A stretch of 64,000 bases of DNA from Hydrogenophaga sp. (GTDB taxonomy: Bacteria; Pseudomonadota; Gammaproteobacteria; Burkholderiales; Burkholderiaceae_C). Under the pieces are notes generated by a model. That model ran no database searches, was not told the DNA's origin, and saw only the letters and a list, made by a program, of their open reading frames with translations. The stretch is taken from NCBI RefSeq assembly GCF_019635465.1, contig NZ_JAHBZK010000008.1:146932-210931 (forward strand). Reading direction: 5' to 3'. Position 1 is the stretch's first letter, and every line of letters starts with the position of its first letter. The position numbers and the translations under genes were made by a program. Shown here in pieces: positions 17,473 through 25,617 of this stretch.

Positions 17473-18396
17473 TCAACAGCGCCGCGTCGCCTGGCTGCCC
17501 TCGGACTCCAGCGGCGCGGGTGGCACAAAGTGCCGTGCATGCTCGACCTGATCGCGCGAGCGCAGTCGCGCAAAGAAACGGAAGCTGCGCTGCCCGGCAG
17601 AAGAAATCTCCTTGAGATCGACGCGCACGCCGTCGGTGGTCAGGCGGCGATGATCCGCCCCGTTGGGGATCTGCAGATGCAGCTTCACGGCCCGCAGTGA
17701 ACCGGGAAAGATGTCGCCGAGGTCGGTGATCACGTGCCAGTAGCGGCCGTCGTCCAGGCGCGAGGCCTGTGCGCCGGTGAAGCTTTCCAGGATCACCCCG
17801 ATGTCGAGCTCACCCTTGCGCACCACGCGCTCGCTGTCGTTGATCACGTCGATCTGCAACACCCGGCTGAGCACGCCGCTGCCTTCGTCGCTGTACTCCA
17901 CGATGTCGGTCTGCACATCGTCGGCCACTTGCACGCCCTGGATGCTGTAGCGCACCGAGTGGCGCGATGTACCAGCACCACCGGCTTGCGCCAGCGCCCA
18001 GGCAATGCGCCGCCCCAGTTCGGTGGCGAGATCGGCTATGCGCCCGCCGTAGACGATGTGGTGGTAGTGCCGCAGGTCAAAAGGGATGTCCTCCTGCCGC
18101 TGCGTCAGCAGGATCACCCGCTTGCCCAGCCCGTGCGCGTAGCCGGTCTCGTAGAAGACGTTGGCATTTCGACCGGTGAGGTCGGCCACCACCACGTCAG
18201 CGCTGCGGATCTGGTGGTAGATGCGGTCCAGAATGCTGCCGTCGAACATCTGTTCGTCCACGCGCTCGCAATAACAGCCCTGTTCCTCGCAGGCACGCTT
18301 GATGCCGTAGCGGTAGATGTCGTCGAAGGCCGAATCGAACGGCATGAGCACGAACACGAAGGGCTTGGCGCCCGGCTGGATGGACATCGTCGACAC
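17473..18396 (-). CDS. Nucleoside deoxyribosyltransferase/TIR-like protein with unknown C-terminal domain
   Basis: A 307-residue soluble protein. Residues 12-100 form a Rossmann-like domain with FVLMPFDSAF, MFDGSILDRIYHQIRSADVV and ADLTGRNANVFYETGYAH, the pattern of the nucleoside 2-deoxyribosyltransferase-like and STING/TIR-like superfamily, with D72 and E83 as candidate glycosidic-bond residues. Residues about 140-290 look like a beta-rich domain of unknown function, containing two LQID/LQIP strands. Relatives occur both as nucleotide hydrolases and as effectors in phage defence, but no partner gene is adjacent. A second ATG nine bases downstream (18387) is an alternative start. Confidence 0.6.
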   Translation of the reverse strand: MSTMSIQPGAKPFVFVLMPFDSAFDDIYRYGIKRACEEQGCYCERVDEQMFDGSILDRIYHQIRSADVVVADLTGRNANVFYETGYAHGLGKRVILLTQRQEDIPFDLRHYHHIVYGGRIADLATELGRRIAWALAQAGGAGTSRHSVRYSIQGVQVADDVQTDIVEYSDEGSGVLSRVLQIDVINDSERVVRKGELDIGVILESFTGAQASRLDDGRYWHVITDLGDIFPGSLRAVKLHLQIPNGADHRRLTTDGVRVDLKEISSAGQRSFRFFARLRSRDQVEHARHFVPPAPLESEGSQATRRC

Positions 18397-18485
18397 CTCC
18401 CGGTGCCCGCAGTGGCACCTTTGTCGAGGCGGGTTTGTAGTTCAATGGTGGGCTTCTGACATCACGAAAGGCTTGCGGCAACACC

Positions 18486-19547
18486 ATGCGGATCTGGCAC
18501 AACACCGAACACGCCTTGCACGCCGGGCGCGAAGAGATGTACCGCGGGCGCATGGTGCCCTGCCACGAGGTGCCCGAGCGCCTCGGCTTCGTGCTTGCCG
18601 AGCTGCTGCGGCGCGGCGCCGGCCCGATCGAAGCGCCCACGGTGGCCGATGCCGAGCTGGACGCCGCCATCGCCCGCATCCACGACCCGCGCTACCTGCA
18701 CACACTGGCCACGGCCTGGGATGACTGGGTCGCCATGGATCCGGCCAACGCCGGGCGCGACGCCCTGCCCTCGGTGTGGCCCCTGCCCAATGCACATGGT
18801 TTTCGCGCCGACCGACTGCCCGAGAACGCCGCGGCGCGCCTGGGTCTGTTCGCCTTCGACTCGGGCAGCCCGCTGATGGCGGGCACCTGGCGCGCGGCCC
18901 GCGCCGGCGCGGCCTGCGCGCTGGCGGCGGCGCGCACGGTACTGGTCGGGCAACGCAGCGCCTTTGCGCTGACGCGTCCCCCCGGTCACCACGCCGGGCC
19001 CGCCTTCTTTGGTGGTTACTGCTTTTTGAACAACGGCGCCATCGCAGCCCAGGCGCTGCGCGATGGTGGGCACGACAAGGTGGCGGTGCTCGACATCGAC
19101 TACCACCACGGCAACGGCACCCAGACCATCTTCTATGAGCGCGCCGACGTGCTCACGCTGTCCATCCACGGCGATCCGCGCACCGAGTACCCGTTCTTCC
19201 TAGGCCATGCCGACGAGACCGGTGCTGGCGAGGGCACGGGCTTCAACCGGAACTGGGCACTGCCGCGCGGCACGGGCTTGCCGGCCTGGCGCCAGGCGCT
19301 CGACGAGGCGATGGCGGCGGTGCGCACCCATGGCGCCACCGCGCTGGTGGTGCCCATGGGGCTGGACACCTTCGAGGGCGATCCGATTTCGGGCTTCCGG
19401 CTCAGGACCACCGACTACGCCGGCATCGGCGCCGCCCTGGCCGGGCTGTCTTTGCCGACGGTGTTCACCTTCGAAGGCGGCTACGCCGTGAGCGAGGTGG
19501 GCGTCAACGCGGCCGAACTGCTGGGCGGCTTCGAGCGCGCCGCCTGA
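18486..19547 (+). CDS. Histone-deacetylase-fold amidohydrolase (acetylpolyamine type)
   Basis: A 353-residue zinc hydrolase of the arginase/deacetylase superfamily. The active-site dyad is H168-H169 in RPPGHHAGP, zinc ligands are D205 and H207 in LDIDYHHGNG and D294 in GLDTFEGDP, and the transition-state tyrosine is in FEGGYA (Y333). An extended N-terminal loop with HEVPERL resembles bacterial acetylpolyamine amidohydrolases, so deacetylation of acetylated polyamines is the best guess; other small acetylamides are possible. It is divergent from the deoxyribosyltransferase-like gene across 89 bp. Confidence 0.88.
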   Translation: MRIWHNTEHALHAGREEMYRGRMVPCHEVPERLGFVLAELLRRGAGPIEAPTVADAELDAAIARIHDPRYLHTLATAWDDWVAMDPANAGRDALPSVWPLPNAHGFRADRLPENAAARLGLFAFDSGSPLMAGTWRAARAGAACALAAARTVLVGQRSAFALTRPPGHHAGPAFFGGYCFLNNGAIAAQALRDGGHDKVAVLDIDYHHGNGTQTIFYERADVLTLSIHGDPRTEYPFFLGHADETGAGEGTGFNRNWALPRGTGLPAWRQALDEAMAAVRTHGATALVVPMGLDTFEGDPISGFRLRTTDYAGIGAALAGLSLPTVFTFEGGYAVSEVGVNAAELLGGFERAA

Positions 19548-19574
19548 GCCAGTGAAGGCCGGGCTCGCCTCGGC

Positions 19575-20423
19575 CTATTGCCGCGCGGTGCGGATATTGA
19601 CCGGCGGCTGCTGCGGGTGGCTGCTGCGCCAGGGGTTGATGTCCAGCCCGCCGCGGCGTGTGTAGCGCGCGTAGACGCTCAGCTTGGCCGGCTTGCAGCG
19701 CGTCCACACGTCCATGTAGATGCGCTCGACACACTGCTCATGAAACTCGTTGTGGTTGCGAAAGCTCACCAGGTACTGCAGCAGACCGGCCTGGTCGATC
19801 TGCGGCCCGCTGTAGGCGATCTGCACGCTGCCCCAGTCGGGTTGCCCGGTCACGAGGCAGTTGCTCTTGAGCAGGTGGCTCACCAGTGTCTCGCTCACCG
19901 GTTGCTCGTCGAAGGCGGCGCCCAGCAGCTCGGGGGCGGGCTCGTAGCGCGTGCACTCGACATCAAGTCGGTCGAGGCTGAGGCCGTCAAGCTCGTGGAT
20001 GGGTTCGGCATCAAAGCGGTCGGGCGCGACCAGGCGCACGCCCACCGAGGCCTGCACAGCCTGCCCGTGCCACACGGCGGCGCTCAGGTCACCGCGCAGT
20101 TGGTCGCGCACCGCATCGGCGCTGTCAAAGGCTGTGTTGTTGAAGCTGTTCAGATAGAGCTTGAAGGACTTGCTCTCGACGATGTGCGTGCTCTCGCACG
20201 GCACGGTGATGTGCGCGATCGCCACCTGCGGCTTGCCACGCCGGTTGAGCCAGGACAGCTCGTAGGCGGTCCACAGGTCGCAACCCACGAAGGGCACACT
20301 GCCGGCGATGCCGATCTCGCGCCGCTTGGCCTCGCGCGGCAGCGGAAACAACAGGCTGGGGTCGTACCGGTCGATGTAGGCCGAGGCCTTGCCCAGCTGG
20401 GACTGTTCGGGCGTGTTGGCCAT
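19575..20423 (-). CDS. queF: NADPH-dependent 7-cyano-7-deazaguanine reductase QueF
   Basis: A 282-residue two-domain (YqcD-like long form) nitrile reductase that converts preQ0 to preQ1 in queuosine tRNA modification. The QueF motif [13 protein letters not shown] is present for NADPH binding; the catalytic cysteine is expected in the segment [13 protein letters not shown], and [11 protein letters not shown] holds the conserved glutamate/histidine region of the second half. ATG 20423 is preferred over the GTG just before it. The start lies inside a tandem duplication of the end of the upstream oxygenase gene, with which it is probably co-transcribed. Confidence 0.95.
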   Translation of the reverse strand: MANTPEQSQLGKASAYIDRYDPSLLFPLPREAKRREIGIAGSVPFVGCDLWTAYELSWLNRRGKPQVAIAHITVPCESTHIVESKSFKLYLNSFNNTAFDSADAVRDQLRGDLSAAVWHGQAVQASVGVRLVAPDRFDAEPIHELDGLSLDRLDVECTRYEPAPELLGAAFDEQPVSETLVSHLLKSNCLVTGQPDWGSVQIAYSGPQIDQAGLLQYLVSFRNHNEFHEQCVERIYMDVWTRCKPAKLSVYARYTRRGGLDINPWRSSHPQQPPVNIRTARQ

Positions 20424-20449
20424 CACTTGGACTCGATCACTTGAACTCG
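20422..20449. repeat. 14-bp tandem duplication at oxygenase/queF junction
   Basis: ATCACTTGGACTCG at 20422-20435 is followed directly by ATCACTTGAACTCG at 20436-20449, one mismatch in 14. Read on the minus strand, the first copy contains the oxygenase stop codon and the second supplies the queF start codon. Confidence 0.8.
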
Positions 20450-21327
20450 TTGAGGCGCAGCCACTTGGTGGCCACCCATTTTTCGCCCTCGATCACGGGC
20501 GCGCCGCCGTGCAGGGTGCGCGTGCTCGGGTGCGGGCGGTCGTAGCTGAAGAACACGGCGCTGCCGCGCACCGGCGCCACCTCCAGCCCCACATCGGGGA
20601 AGGTGGTGCCGCCGCCGCGTGTGGGCTCGTTGAGGTACATCACCACCGTGGCCACGCGCTGGCCACCCCGCTTGAGGATGGTGGGCGTGCCGGGTTCGTC
20701 GGGCGCGAAGTAGTCGTAGTGCGGCTTGTACTCGGCGCCCGGGCGGTAATGCAGCACCTGCACGCCCTCGCCGTTCTCGACCGGCCAGCCCACCAGGCGG
20801 GCGATGCGCGCCTCGATGGCGGCCACCTCGGGCGTCTGGCCGCGGGTGAAGAACATGCCATTACTGGTGCGGTCGGGGTTGAGCTCCTCACCGCCGGTAG
20901 TGGTCTGCACGGTCAGCGAACGCGCCATGCGCGGCTTGGCCGACTCGATCACCGCGTCGCATTCGTCGGCGCTGAGCAGGTTGCCCAGCACCACCACGCG
21001 CGGATTGGTCATGTGGCTGATGACGTCGACCCAGCGGTCGCCGGCGTCGATGCGGCGCGGCGAACCGGTGAGGTCGATCGTGGGCACCCGGGTGGCGATG
21101 CCCACCGCGCCCAGCACCTCGTCGCGCAGCTCGCTCGGCATGGCCGCCAGCTGCTGAGCGGGCATGCCGCGCAAATGGTCCTTCATGGTCTGCTCGAGCG
21201 CCTTCTCGGCCACGCCCGCCTGCCAGCCGGCCTCGACCATGGCCTTGATGACCGCGTCGGGCGAAAAGCCGGCACTGGCCTGCTCGATGATCCAGCGCCG
21301 CAAATCGGGGGTGATCGTCTGTGCCAT
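20437..21327 (-). CDS. 2OG-Fe(II) oxygenase (prolyl 4-hydroxylase type)
   Basis: A 296-residue protein. The catalytic double-stranded beta-helix occupies about 135-295 with iron ligands H203 and D205 (KPHYDYF) and H273 (TLHGG), and K283 in GEKWVATKW as the 2-oxoglutarate-binding residue. [14 protein letters not shown] is the usual prolyl-hydroxylase strand. The N-terminal 80 residues are helical and may be a substrate-binding or dimerisation region. It likely hydroxylates proline or another residue in a protein or peptide; substrate unknown. A GAGGAG ribosome site precedes ATG 21327. The gene is followed ten bases later by queF. Confidence 0.9.
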   Translation of the reverse strand: MAQTITPDLRRWIIEQASAGFSPDAVIKAMVEAGWQAGVAEKALEQTMKDHLRGMPAQQLAAMPSELRDEVLGAVGIATRVPTIDLTGSPRRIDAGDRWVDVISHMTNPRVVVLGNLLSADECDAVIESAKPRMARSLTVQTTTGGEELNPDRTSNGMFFTRGQTPEVAAIEARIARLVGWPVENGEGVQVLHYRPGAEYKPHYDYFAPDEPGTPTILKRGGQRVATVVMYLNEPTRGGGTTFPDVGLEVAPVRGSAVFFSYDRPHPSTRTLHGGAPVIEGEKWVATKWLRLNEFK

Positions 21328-21338
21328 GGGGTCTCCTC

Positions 21339-22115
21339 TCAGGTCTGCGCGTCGCGTCGAAATACGTAGCGATCGGGTCCCGACACCGTGGGCTCGAATC
21401 GGTAGCCTTCGATGTCGAACGCCTTGAGCTGCTCCGGCGTGGCCGCGCGGTGCTTCAGCGCCCAGCGCACCATCAGGCCGCGCGCACGCTTGGCGTTGAA
21501 GCTGATGATTTTGTACCCCACACCCTTGCGTTCTTCAAACACGCAGGTGACCACCCGGGGCTGGAGCACCTTGAGGTCCACCGCCCTGAAGTACTCCTCG
21601 CTGGCGAGGTTGACCAGCACCGGGCTCTTGTCGGCGCGGGCGCGCTGGTTGAGGTACTCGGCAATGCGGCTGCCCCAGTAGGCATAGAGGCTGTTGCCTT
21701 GCGCCGTCTTCAGGCGCGTGCCCATCTCCAGCCGGTAAGGCTGCATGCGGTCCAGGGGACGCAACACGCCGTACAGCCCGCTGAGGATGCACAGGTGCTG
21801 CTGCAGCCAGTCGAGTTCGTCGGCGTCGAGCGATTTGGCATCCAGCCCCCCGTACACGTCGCCATCGAAGGCCAGCACCGCCTGCTTGCTGTTCTTGGCG
21901 GTAAAGCTGGGCCGCCAGGCTTCGTAGCGCGCCGCGTTGAGTGCGGCCAGCTTGTCGGACAGGTCCATCAGTTCGGCGATCTGCTGCGGCGACTTGCGGC
22001 GCATGACCGCCACCAGCTCAGAGGCTTCGGGCACGAACAGCGGGCGGCTGTGTTGGTCGATGTGGGGCGGCGTCTCGTAGTCGAGCGCCTTGGCGGGGGA
22101 GATGACGAACAGCAT
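21339..22115 (-). CDS. yaaA: Peroxide stress protein YaaA (DUF328)
   Basis: A 258-residue DUF328/UPF0246 protein. Family motifs are the N terminus [40 protein letters not shown], and [13 protein letters not shown]. In E. coli, YaaA is induced by OxyR and limits free iron and DNA damage during hydrogen peroxide stress; the fold binds DNA. ATG 22115 matches the family start, whereas a TTG three codons upstream does not. It ends 11 bp before the oxygenase gene and is preceded by an intrinsic terminator that separates it from DUF3501. Confidence 0.94.
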   Translation of the reverse strand: MLFVISPAKALDYETPPHIDQHSRPLFVPEASELVAVMRRKSPQQIAELMDLSDKLAALNAARYEAWRPSFTAKNSKQAVLAFDGDVYGGLDAKSLDADELDWLQQHLCILSGLYGVLRPLDRMQPYRLEMGTRLKTAQGNSLYAYWGSRIAEYLNQRARADKSPVLVNLASEEYFRAVDLKVLQPRVVTCVFEERKGVGYKIISFNAKRARGLMVRWALKHRAATPEQLKAFDIEGYRFEPTVSGPDRYVFRRDAQT

Positions 22116-22119
22116 GGGT

Positions 22120-22153
22120 GGCAAAAAGAAGGGGCTTCCCGCAGGAAGCCCCC
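22120..22153 (-). terminator. Intrinsic terminator after DUF3501 gene
   Basis: GGGGCTTCC at 22131-22139 and GGAAGCCCC at 22144-22152 form a perfect 9-bp stem with a 4-base loop. On the minus strand it is followed by TTCTTTTTG (22130-22122), a U-rich tract. It would end the rubrerythrin/Fe-S/DUF3501 transcript before yaaA. Confidence 0.85.
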
Positions 22154-22172
22154 GATTATCGTGGCCGCCGGC

Positions 22173-22763
22173 TCAGCGGAAATCACCCGCCAGACTGGCC
22201 AGTGTCTCGGGCGCAATCTGCACGTGCGCCGGGTAGTTGGTGTGGTCACAGCCCAGCTTGACGCTGGCGCCGGCGCGGATGGCCGCGACCATGGCTGGGG
22301 TGAACTCGAAGCGCACGAAATGCACGGCGGAGGTCTTGTCGTCGTTCTCGCGATCAAGGTCTTCGTCGGCAATGGCGTACACGCGCTTCATGCCTTCGAC
22401 CTCGACGAACAGGCGGTCCTCGATGCCGATCAACCGGGCCAGTTCGCGGCGGCGCTCGTTGATGTCGGTGTATTCCAGCAGCATGGTGGCCTTCCAGTTG
22501 CTGCCATCGGGCACCAGCGGCGCATAGGCCTCGATCTCCTGCGCAATGCCCTCTTCCTCGAAGATCTTCTCGACCCGCAACATCTCCTGGATCTGGTAGC
22601 GGATCGTCAGCTCGCTCTCGAACTGCAGGTTGAGGTGTTCGCCCAGATGCACCGAGCGCAGCTTGCGGTGCGCGATGACCTCGGGCTTGTGGGCCTTGCG
22701 CCACTTGCTGTAGGCCTCCAGCGTCATGAGGCTGTCGGCGGTGATGTGTCCGGTCAGTTGCAT
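22173..22763 (-). CDS. DUF3501 family protein
   Basis: A 196-residue soluble protein matching the DUF3501 family by its opening (ITADSLMTLEAYSKWR), the central RYQIQEMLRVEKIF and EYTDINERR, and the C-terminal region VHFVRFEF. Function is unknown. It is found almost always directly after an Fe-S protein of the heterodisulfide-reductase type and near rubrerythrin, exactly as here (13 bp after the Fe-S gene), so a role in peroxide defence or electron transfer to rubrerythrin is an inference from context. Confidence 0.88.
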   Translation of the reverse strand: MQLTGHITADSLMTLEAYSKWRKAHKPEVIAHRKLRSVHLGEHLNLQFESELTIRYQIQEMLRVEKIFEEEGIAQEIEAYAPLVPDGSNWKATMLLEYTDINERRRELARLIGIEDRLFVEVEGMKRVYAIADEDLDRENDDKTSAVHFVRFEFTPAMVAAIRAGASVKLGCDHTNYPAHVQIAPETLASLAGDFR

Positions 22764-22776
22764 GGTGCGAAGCCCC

Positions 22777-24126
22777 TCACTTCAGGCCATAGGCCTTCGC
22801 AATGAGGCTCAAGGGGTGTTGCAGGTCGGGGCTGCCCAGGCCGTTGACGTCAAAGCCCTGGGCAATGTGGTGCCCGCCCAGCGGGCAGTCGGAGCTGATG
22901 ACGTCGGGCGGGCTGCCGTCCTTCATGGTGGCCATGGCCTTGAACACCGGCTTGCCGATCTTCAAAGCATCCTGGTGGTGCCGCTTCTTCACGCCGTAGG
23001 TGCCGGCGTGGCCGGAGCAGCGCTCGATGGTATTGACCGTGGTGCCCGGCACCAGCTTGAGCATCTCTTCGGTCTTCTTGCCCACGTTCTGCACCCGGCT
23101 GTGGCAGGGCACCTGGTAGCTCACGTTGCCCAGGGCGTTGGGGAAGTCGGTCTTGAGCAGGCCGTCGCGCTTGCGCGCCATGAGGTACTCGAACGGGTCC
23201 CACATCGCTTCCTTGACGAGCTGGGTGTCCGCGTCATCCGGGAACATGAGTGGCAGCTCCTGCTTGAACATCAGCGCGCAACTGGGCACGGCGGCCAGGA
23301 TGGCGTAGCCCTCGCGGGCGTACTTCGCCAGCACCGGGATATTGGCCTCCTTGCTTTGCTGCACCGAGTCCAGATCGCCCAACTCGAGTTTGGGCATGCC
23401 GCAGCACTTTTCCTTGTCGACCAGCTCGTAGGGGATGGCGTTGTGGTCGAGGATGCGCAGCAGGTCCAGACCGATGCCGGGTTCGTTGTAGTTGATGTAG
23501 CAGGTCGAGAAGATCGCCACCTTGCCGGGGGTCTTCTCCCCGTCAACCACGTTCGTGGCCTGGGCCTTGGGCGCGGCCGAACGGAATCTCTTCGTCGCCA
23601 GGTCGGGCAGCCAGGCGTTGCGGTCCACACCCAGCACCTTCTCCATGGCACCGCGCGCGGCCGGCATGTGATTCACCGCATTGGCCACCTGCACCACCAC
23701 CGGAATGCCGGCAAAGCTGCCGTGCACATCGGTCGAGGCCAGGAACTGCTCGGCCTTGCCGACCTCGCCCTTGCGGAACTTGATGGCCTTGGCCCGCAGC
23801 ATGGTGTGCGGGAAGTCCAGGTTCCACTCGTGCGGCGGCGTGTACGGACACTTGGTCATGTAGCACAGGTCGCACATGTAGCACTGATCGACCACCTTCC
23901 AGTAGTCCTTCTTGTCCACGCCATCGACTTCCATGGTCGAGCTCTCGTCGACCAGATCGAACAGCGTCGGGAACGAGCCGCACAGGCTCACGCAGCGGCG
24001 GCAGCCGTGGCAGATGTCGAAGATGCGTTCGAGCTCGTGGTTGAGCTTGTCCTCGTTCCAGAAGTCGGGGTTCTTCCAGTCGAGCGGATGGCGCGTCGGC
24101 GCCTGCAGGTTGCCTTCGGTGGCCAT
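22777..24126 (-). CDS. HdrD/GlpC-like Fe-S oxidoreductase (rubrerythrin-associated)
   Basis: A 449-residue soluble Fe-S protein. Two ferredoxin-type clusters are near the N terminus: C39, C42, C45 and C49, then C82, C85, C88 and C93 (the last ligand of each before Pro or Gly). Two CCG-type domains follow, with KCCGMPKLE and [11 protein letters not shown]. This resembles the GlpC/HdrD family that moves electrons between thiol, quinone or protein partners. Placed between rubrerythrin and DUF3501, it may supply electrons to rubrerythrin. ATG 24126 has GGAGACAAGAAC upstream; a longer frame to 24264 reads through the hairpin cluster. Confidence 0.85.
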   Translation of the reverse strand: MATEGNLQAPTRHPLDWKNPDFWNEDKLNHELERIFDICHGCRRCVSLCGSFPTLFDLVDESSTMEVDGVDKKDYWKVVDQCYMCDLCYMTKCPYTPPHEWNLDFPHTMLRAKAIKFRKGEVGKAEQFLASTDVHGSFAGIPVVVQVANAVNHMPAARGAMEKVLGVDRNAWLPDLATKRFRSAAPKAQATNVVDGEKTPGKVAIFSTCYINYNEPGIGLDLLRILDHNAIPYELVDKEKCCGMPKLELGDLDSVQQSKEANIPVLAKYAREGYAILAAVPSCALMFKQELPLMFPDDADTQLVKEAMWDPFEYLMARKRDGLLKTDFPNALGNVSYQVPCHSRVQNVGKKTEEMLKLVPGTTVNTIERCSGHAGTYGVKKRHHQDALKIGKPVFKAMATMKDGSPPDVISSDCPLGGHHIAQGFDVNGLGSPDLQHPLSLIAKAYGLK

Positions 24127-24165
24127 GTTCTTGTCTCCGTCTGAGCGGGGTCTGTCGTGGGGTCG

Positions 24166-24302
24166 GCAATGCAAAGGGCTCGGTGAGCCCTTTGCATTGC
24201 ACTGCGCCCGGGTGGGCGCAGCTTCCAGGGTGCGGCGGATCCGGGTTTCCCGGTCCGCTCGCACCGCCCCCTTGAGGGGGTGACGCGCCGCAGGCGCGGC
24301 GC
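24166..24302. repeat. Cluster of five consecutive hairpins
   Basis: Five near-perfect stems fill the gap between the Fe-S and rubrerythrin genes: 24166-24180/24186-24200 (15 bp, loop 5), 24203-24209/24214-24220 (7 bp), 24236-24245/24249-24257 (9 bp with one bulged base), 24267-24272/24275-24280 (6 bp) and 24285-24291/24296-24302 (7 bp). None has a U-tract on either strand. The CCCCCTTGAGGGGG-plus-GCGCCG block resembles GC-rich intergenic repeats I know from Comamonadaceae genomes, but copy number cannot be checked here. Confidence 0.75.
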
Positions 24303-24312
24303 GGGGGTGGCC

Positions 24313-24735
24313 TCAATCCACCAGTTCGTTCAGCGCCTTCTGGTAGCGGTTGGCGTGCGAACGCTCGGCCTTGGCCAGGGTTTCGAACCAGTCGGCAATC
24401 TCGTCGAAGCCTTCTTCGCGGGCGGTCTTGGCCATGCCCGGGTACATGTCGGTGTACTCGTGGGTTTCGCCAGCCACGGCCGATGCGAGGTTCTGGCGGG
24501 TGCTGCCGATCGGCAGGCCAGTGGCGGGGTCGCCCGAGGCTTCCAGGAATTCGAGGTGGCCATGGGCGTGGCCGGTTTCGCCCTCGGCGGTCGAGCGGAA
24601 CAGCGCCGCCACATCGTTCTGGCCTTCCACGTCGGCCTTGTTTGCGAAGTACAGGTAGCGGCGGTTGGCCTGGGATTCGCCGGCGAAGGCGTCCTTGAGG
24701 CACTGCTCGGTCTTGCTGCCTTTCAATGCGGGCAT
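24313..24735 (-). CDS. Single-domain rubrerythrin
   Basis: A 140-residue ferritin-like di-iron protein that reduces hydrogen peroxide. Iron-ligand candidates are E20 (GESQANRRY), E53 and H56 (EGETGH), E90 and E93 (GETHEY), and E124 and H127 (AERSHANRY). The C-terminal rubredoxin domain of classical rubrerythrin is missing, so electrons must come from another protein, plausibly the adjacent Fe-S protein. The second ATG (24735) is chosen over 24741 because AAGGAG lies six bases before it and directly abuts the first. Confidence 0.93.
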   Translation of the reverse strand: MPALKGSKTEQCLKDAFAGESQANRRYLYFANKADVEGQNDVAALFRSTAEGETGHAHGHLEFLEASGDPATGLPIGSTRQNLASAVAGETHEYTDMYPGMAKTAREEGFDEIADWFETLAKAERSHANRYQKALNELVD

Positions 24736-24862
24736 GTTCATCTCCTTGCGTGGGTTGAGGATTGCCCACCGGCGCACACGCGCCAGTGACGCTGGAGGAC
24801 CTTAGTCCGGCCATGGACGATCGTCTAATTGTTCTGGGCTATGCGGCAAATTGCCCGTGCCT

Positions 24863-24955
24863 ATCAGCAAATACTGATTGATAAGCGTTCTCATCGCCCC
24901 TGGTCGTCTCGACCAGGAATTACGTTTGGAGAAACGCATTTCGCTATGGTAAATT
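24863..24955 (+). promoter_or_regulatory. Regulatory region upstream of VOC/monooxygenase operon
   Basis: The 239-bp gap between rubrerythrin and the VOC gene is distinctly AT-richer than its surroundings. It contains ATCAG-N6-CTGAT (24863-24878), a perfect 8-bp stem CCTGGTCG/CGACCAGG (24899-24906/24910-24917), and GAAACGCATTTC (24931-24942) beside AT-rich TATGGTAAATTT that could serve as a -10 region. GAAA-N4-TTTC beside a catabolic operon could be an operator for an IclR- or GntR-type regulator, but no regulator gene is next to it. Confidence 0.35.
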
Positions 24956-24980
24956 TGCCGCCCTGACGAAGGAGACCGCC

Positions 24981-25607
24981 ATGACGCCCGCCAAGCCCCT
25001 TGCCGATCTGCCCGCACCGGCACCGATCCAGCAACTGCACCACTACGCGTACCGCGCCCGCGACGCCGAGGAGACCCGCCGCTTCTACGAAGACATCCTG
25101 GGCCTGCCGCTCTACCACATCATCCAGAGCGACTACGTGCCCAGCACCGGTGAGTACTGCCCGTACACACACTTCTTCTTCCGCCTGCAGGACGGCTCGT
25201 TCATTGCCTTCTTCGACCTGGGCGACGACGAGGCCGCACTGCCCAGCCCCAACACGCCGAAGTGGGTCAACCACATCAGCTTTCGTGTCAACACCGTCGA
25301 CGAACTCGAAGCCACCAAGGCCCGCCTGGAAGCGAGCGGCATCGAGGTGCTGGGTGTGACCGACCACCACATCTTCAAGAGCATCTACTTCTTCGATCCG
25401 AACGGCATCCGCCTGGAGCTCACCGCGCAACTGGCCGACGAGTTCCAGATGCTGCAGGAGAGCAAGACCGCGCATGCCCGCCTGAACGAGTGGACGGCGC
25501 GCAAAGAGCAGTGGCGCCAGGACCGCGCCGCCGGCAAGGGCAATGCCCCTCTCAAGCCGCAGCAGAACGACCGCCCCGAAGTGGCCGAGCGCGCCGCCAA
25601 GGTCTGA
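24981..25607 (+). CDS. VOC-family (glyoxalase/extradiol dioxygenase fold) protein
   Basis: A 208-residue vicinal-oxygen-chelate protein with two beta-alpha-beta-beta-beta modules. Metal-ligand candidates are H21/H22 (QLHHYAYRARD), H94 (VNHISFRV) and the glutamate in GIRLELT, and SDYVPSTGEYCPYTHFFF lies in the pocket. It could be a ring-cleaving dioxygenase or a lyase. A GAAGGAGA ribosome site precedes the ATG. It is ten bases upstream of a FAD monooxygenase gene, suggesting sequential steps in breakdown of an aromatic compound. Confidence 0.8.
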   Translation: MTPAKPLADLPAPAPIQQLHHYAYRARDAEETRRFYEDILGLPLYHIIQSDYVPSTGEYCPYTHFFFRLQDGSFIAFFDLGDDEAALPSPNTPKWVNHISFRVNTVDELEATKARLEASGIEVLGVTDHHIFKSIYFFDPNGIRLELTAQLADEFQMLQESKTAHARLNEWTARKEQWRQDRAAGKGNAPLKPQQNDRPEVAERAAKV

Positions 25608-25617
25608 GGAGGCACGC

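Noticed and set aside
18430-18455. tRNA-like GTAGTTCAATGGTGGG text between two divergent genes
   Set aside because: Only a D-arm-like fragment; no acceptor stem, anticodon arm or T-arm can be drawn around it.
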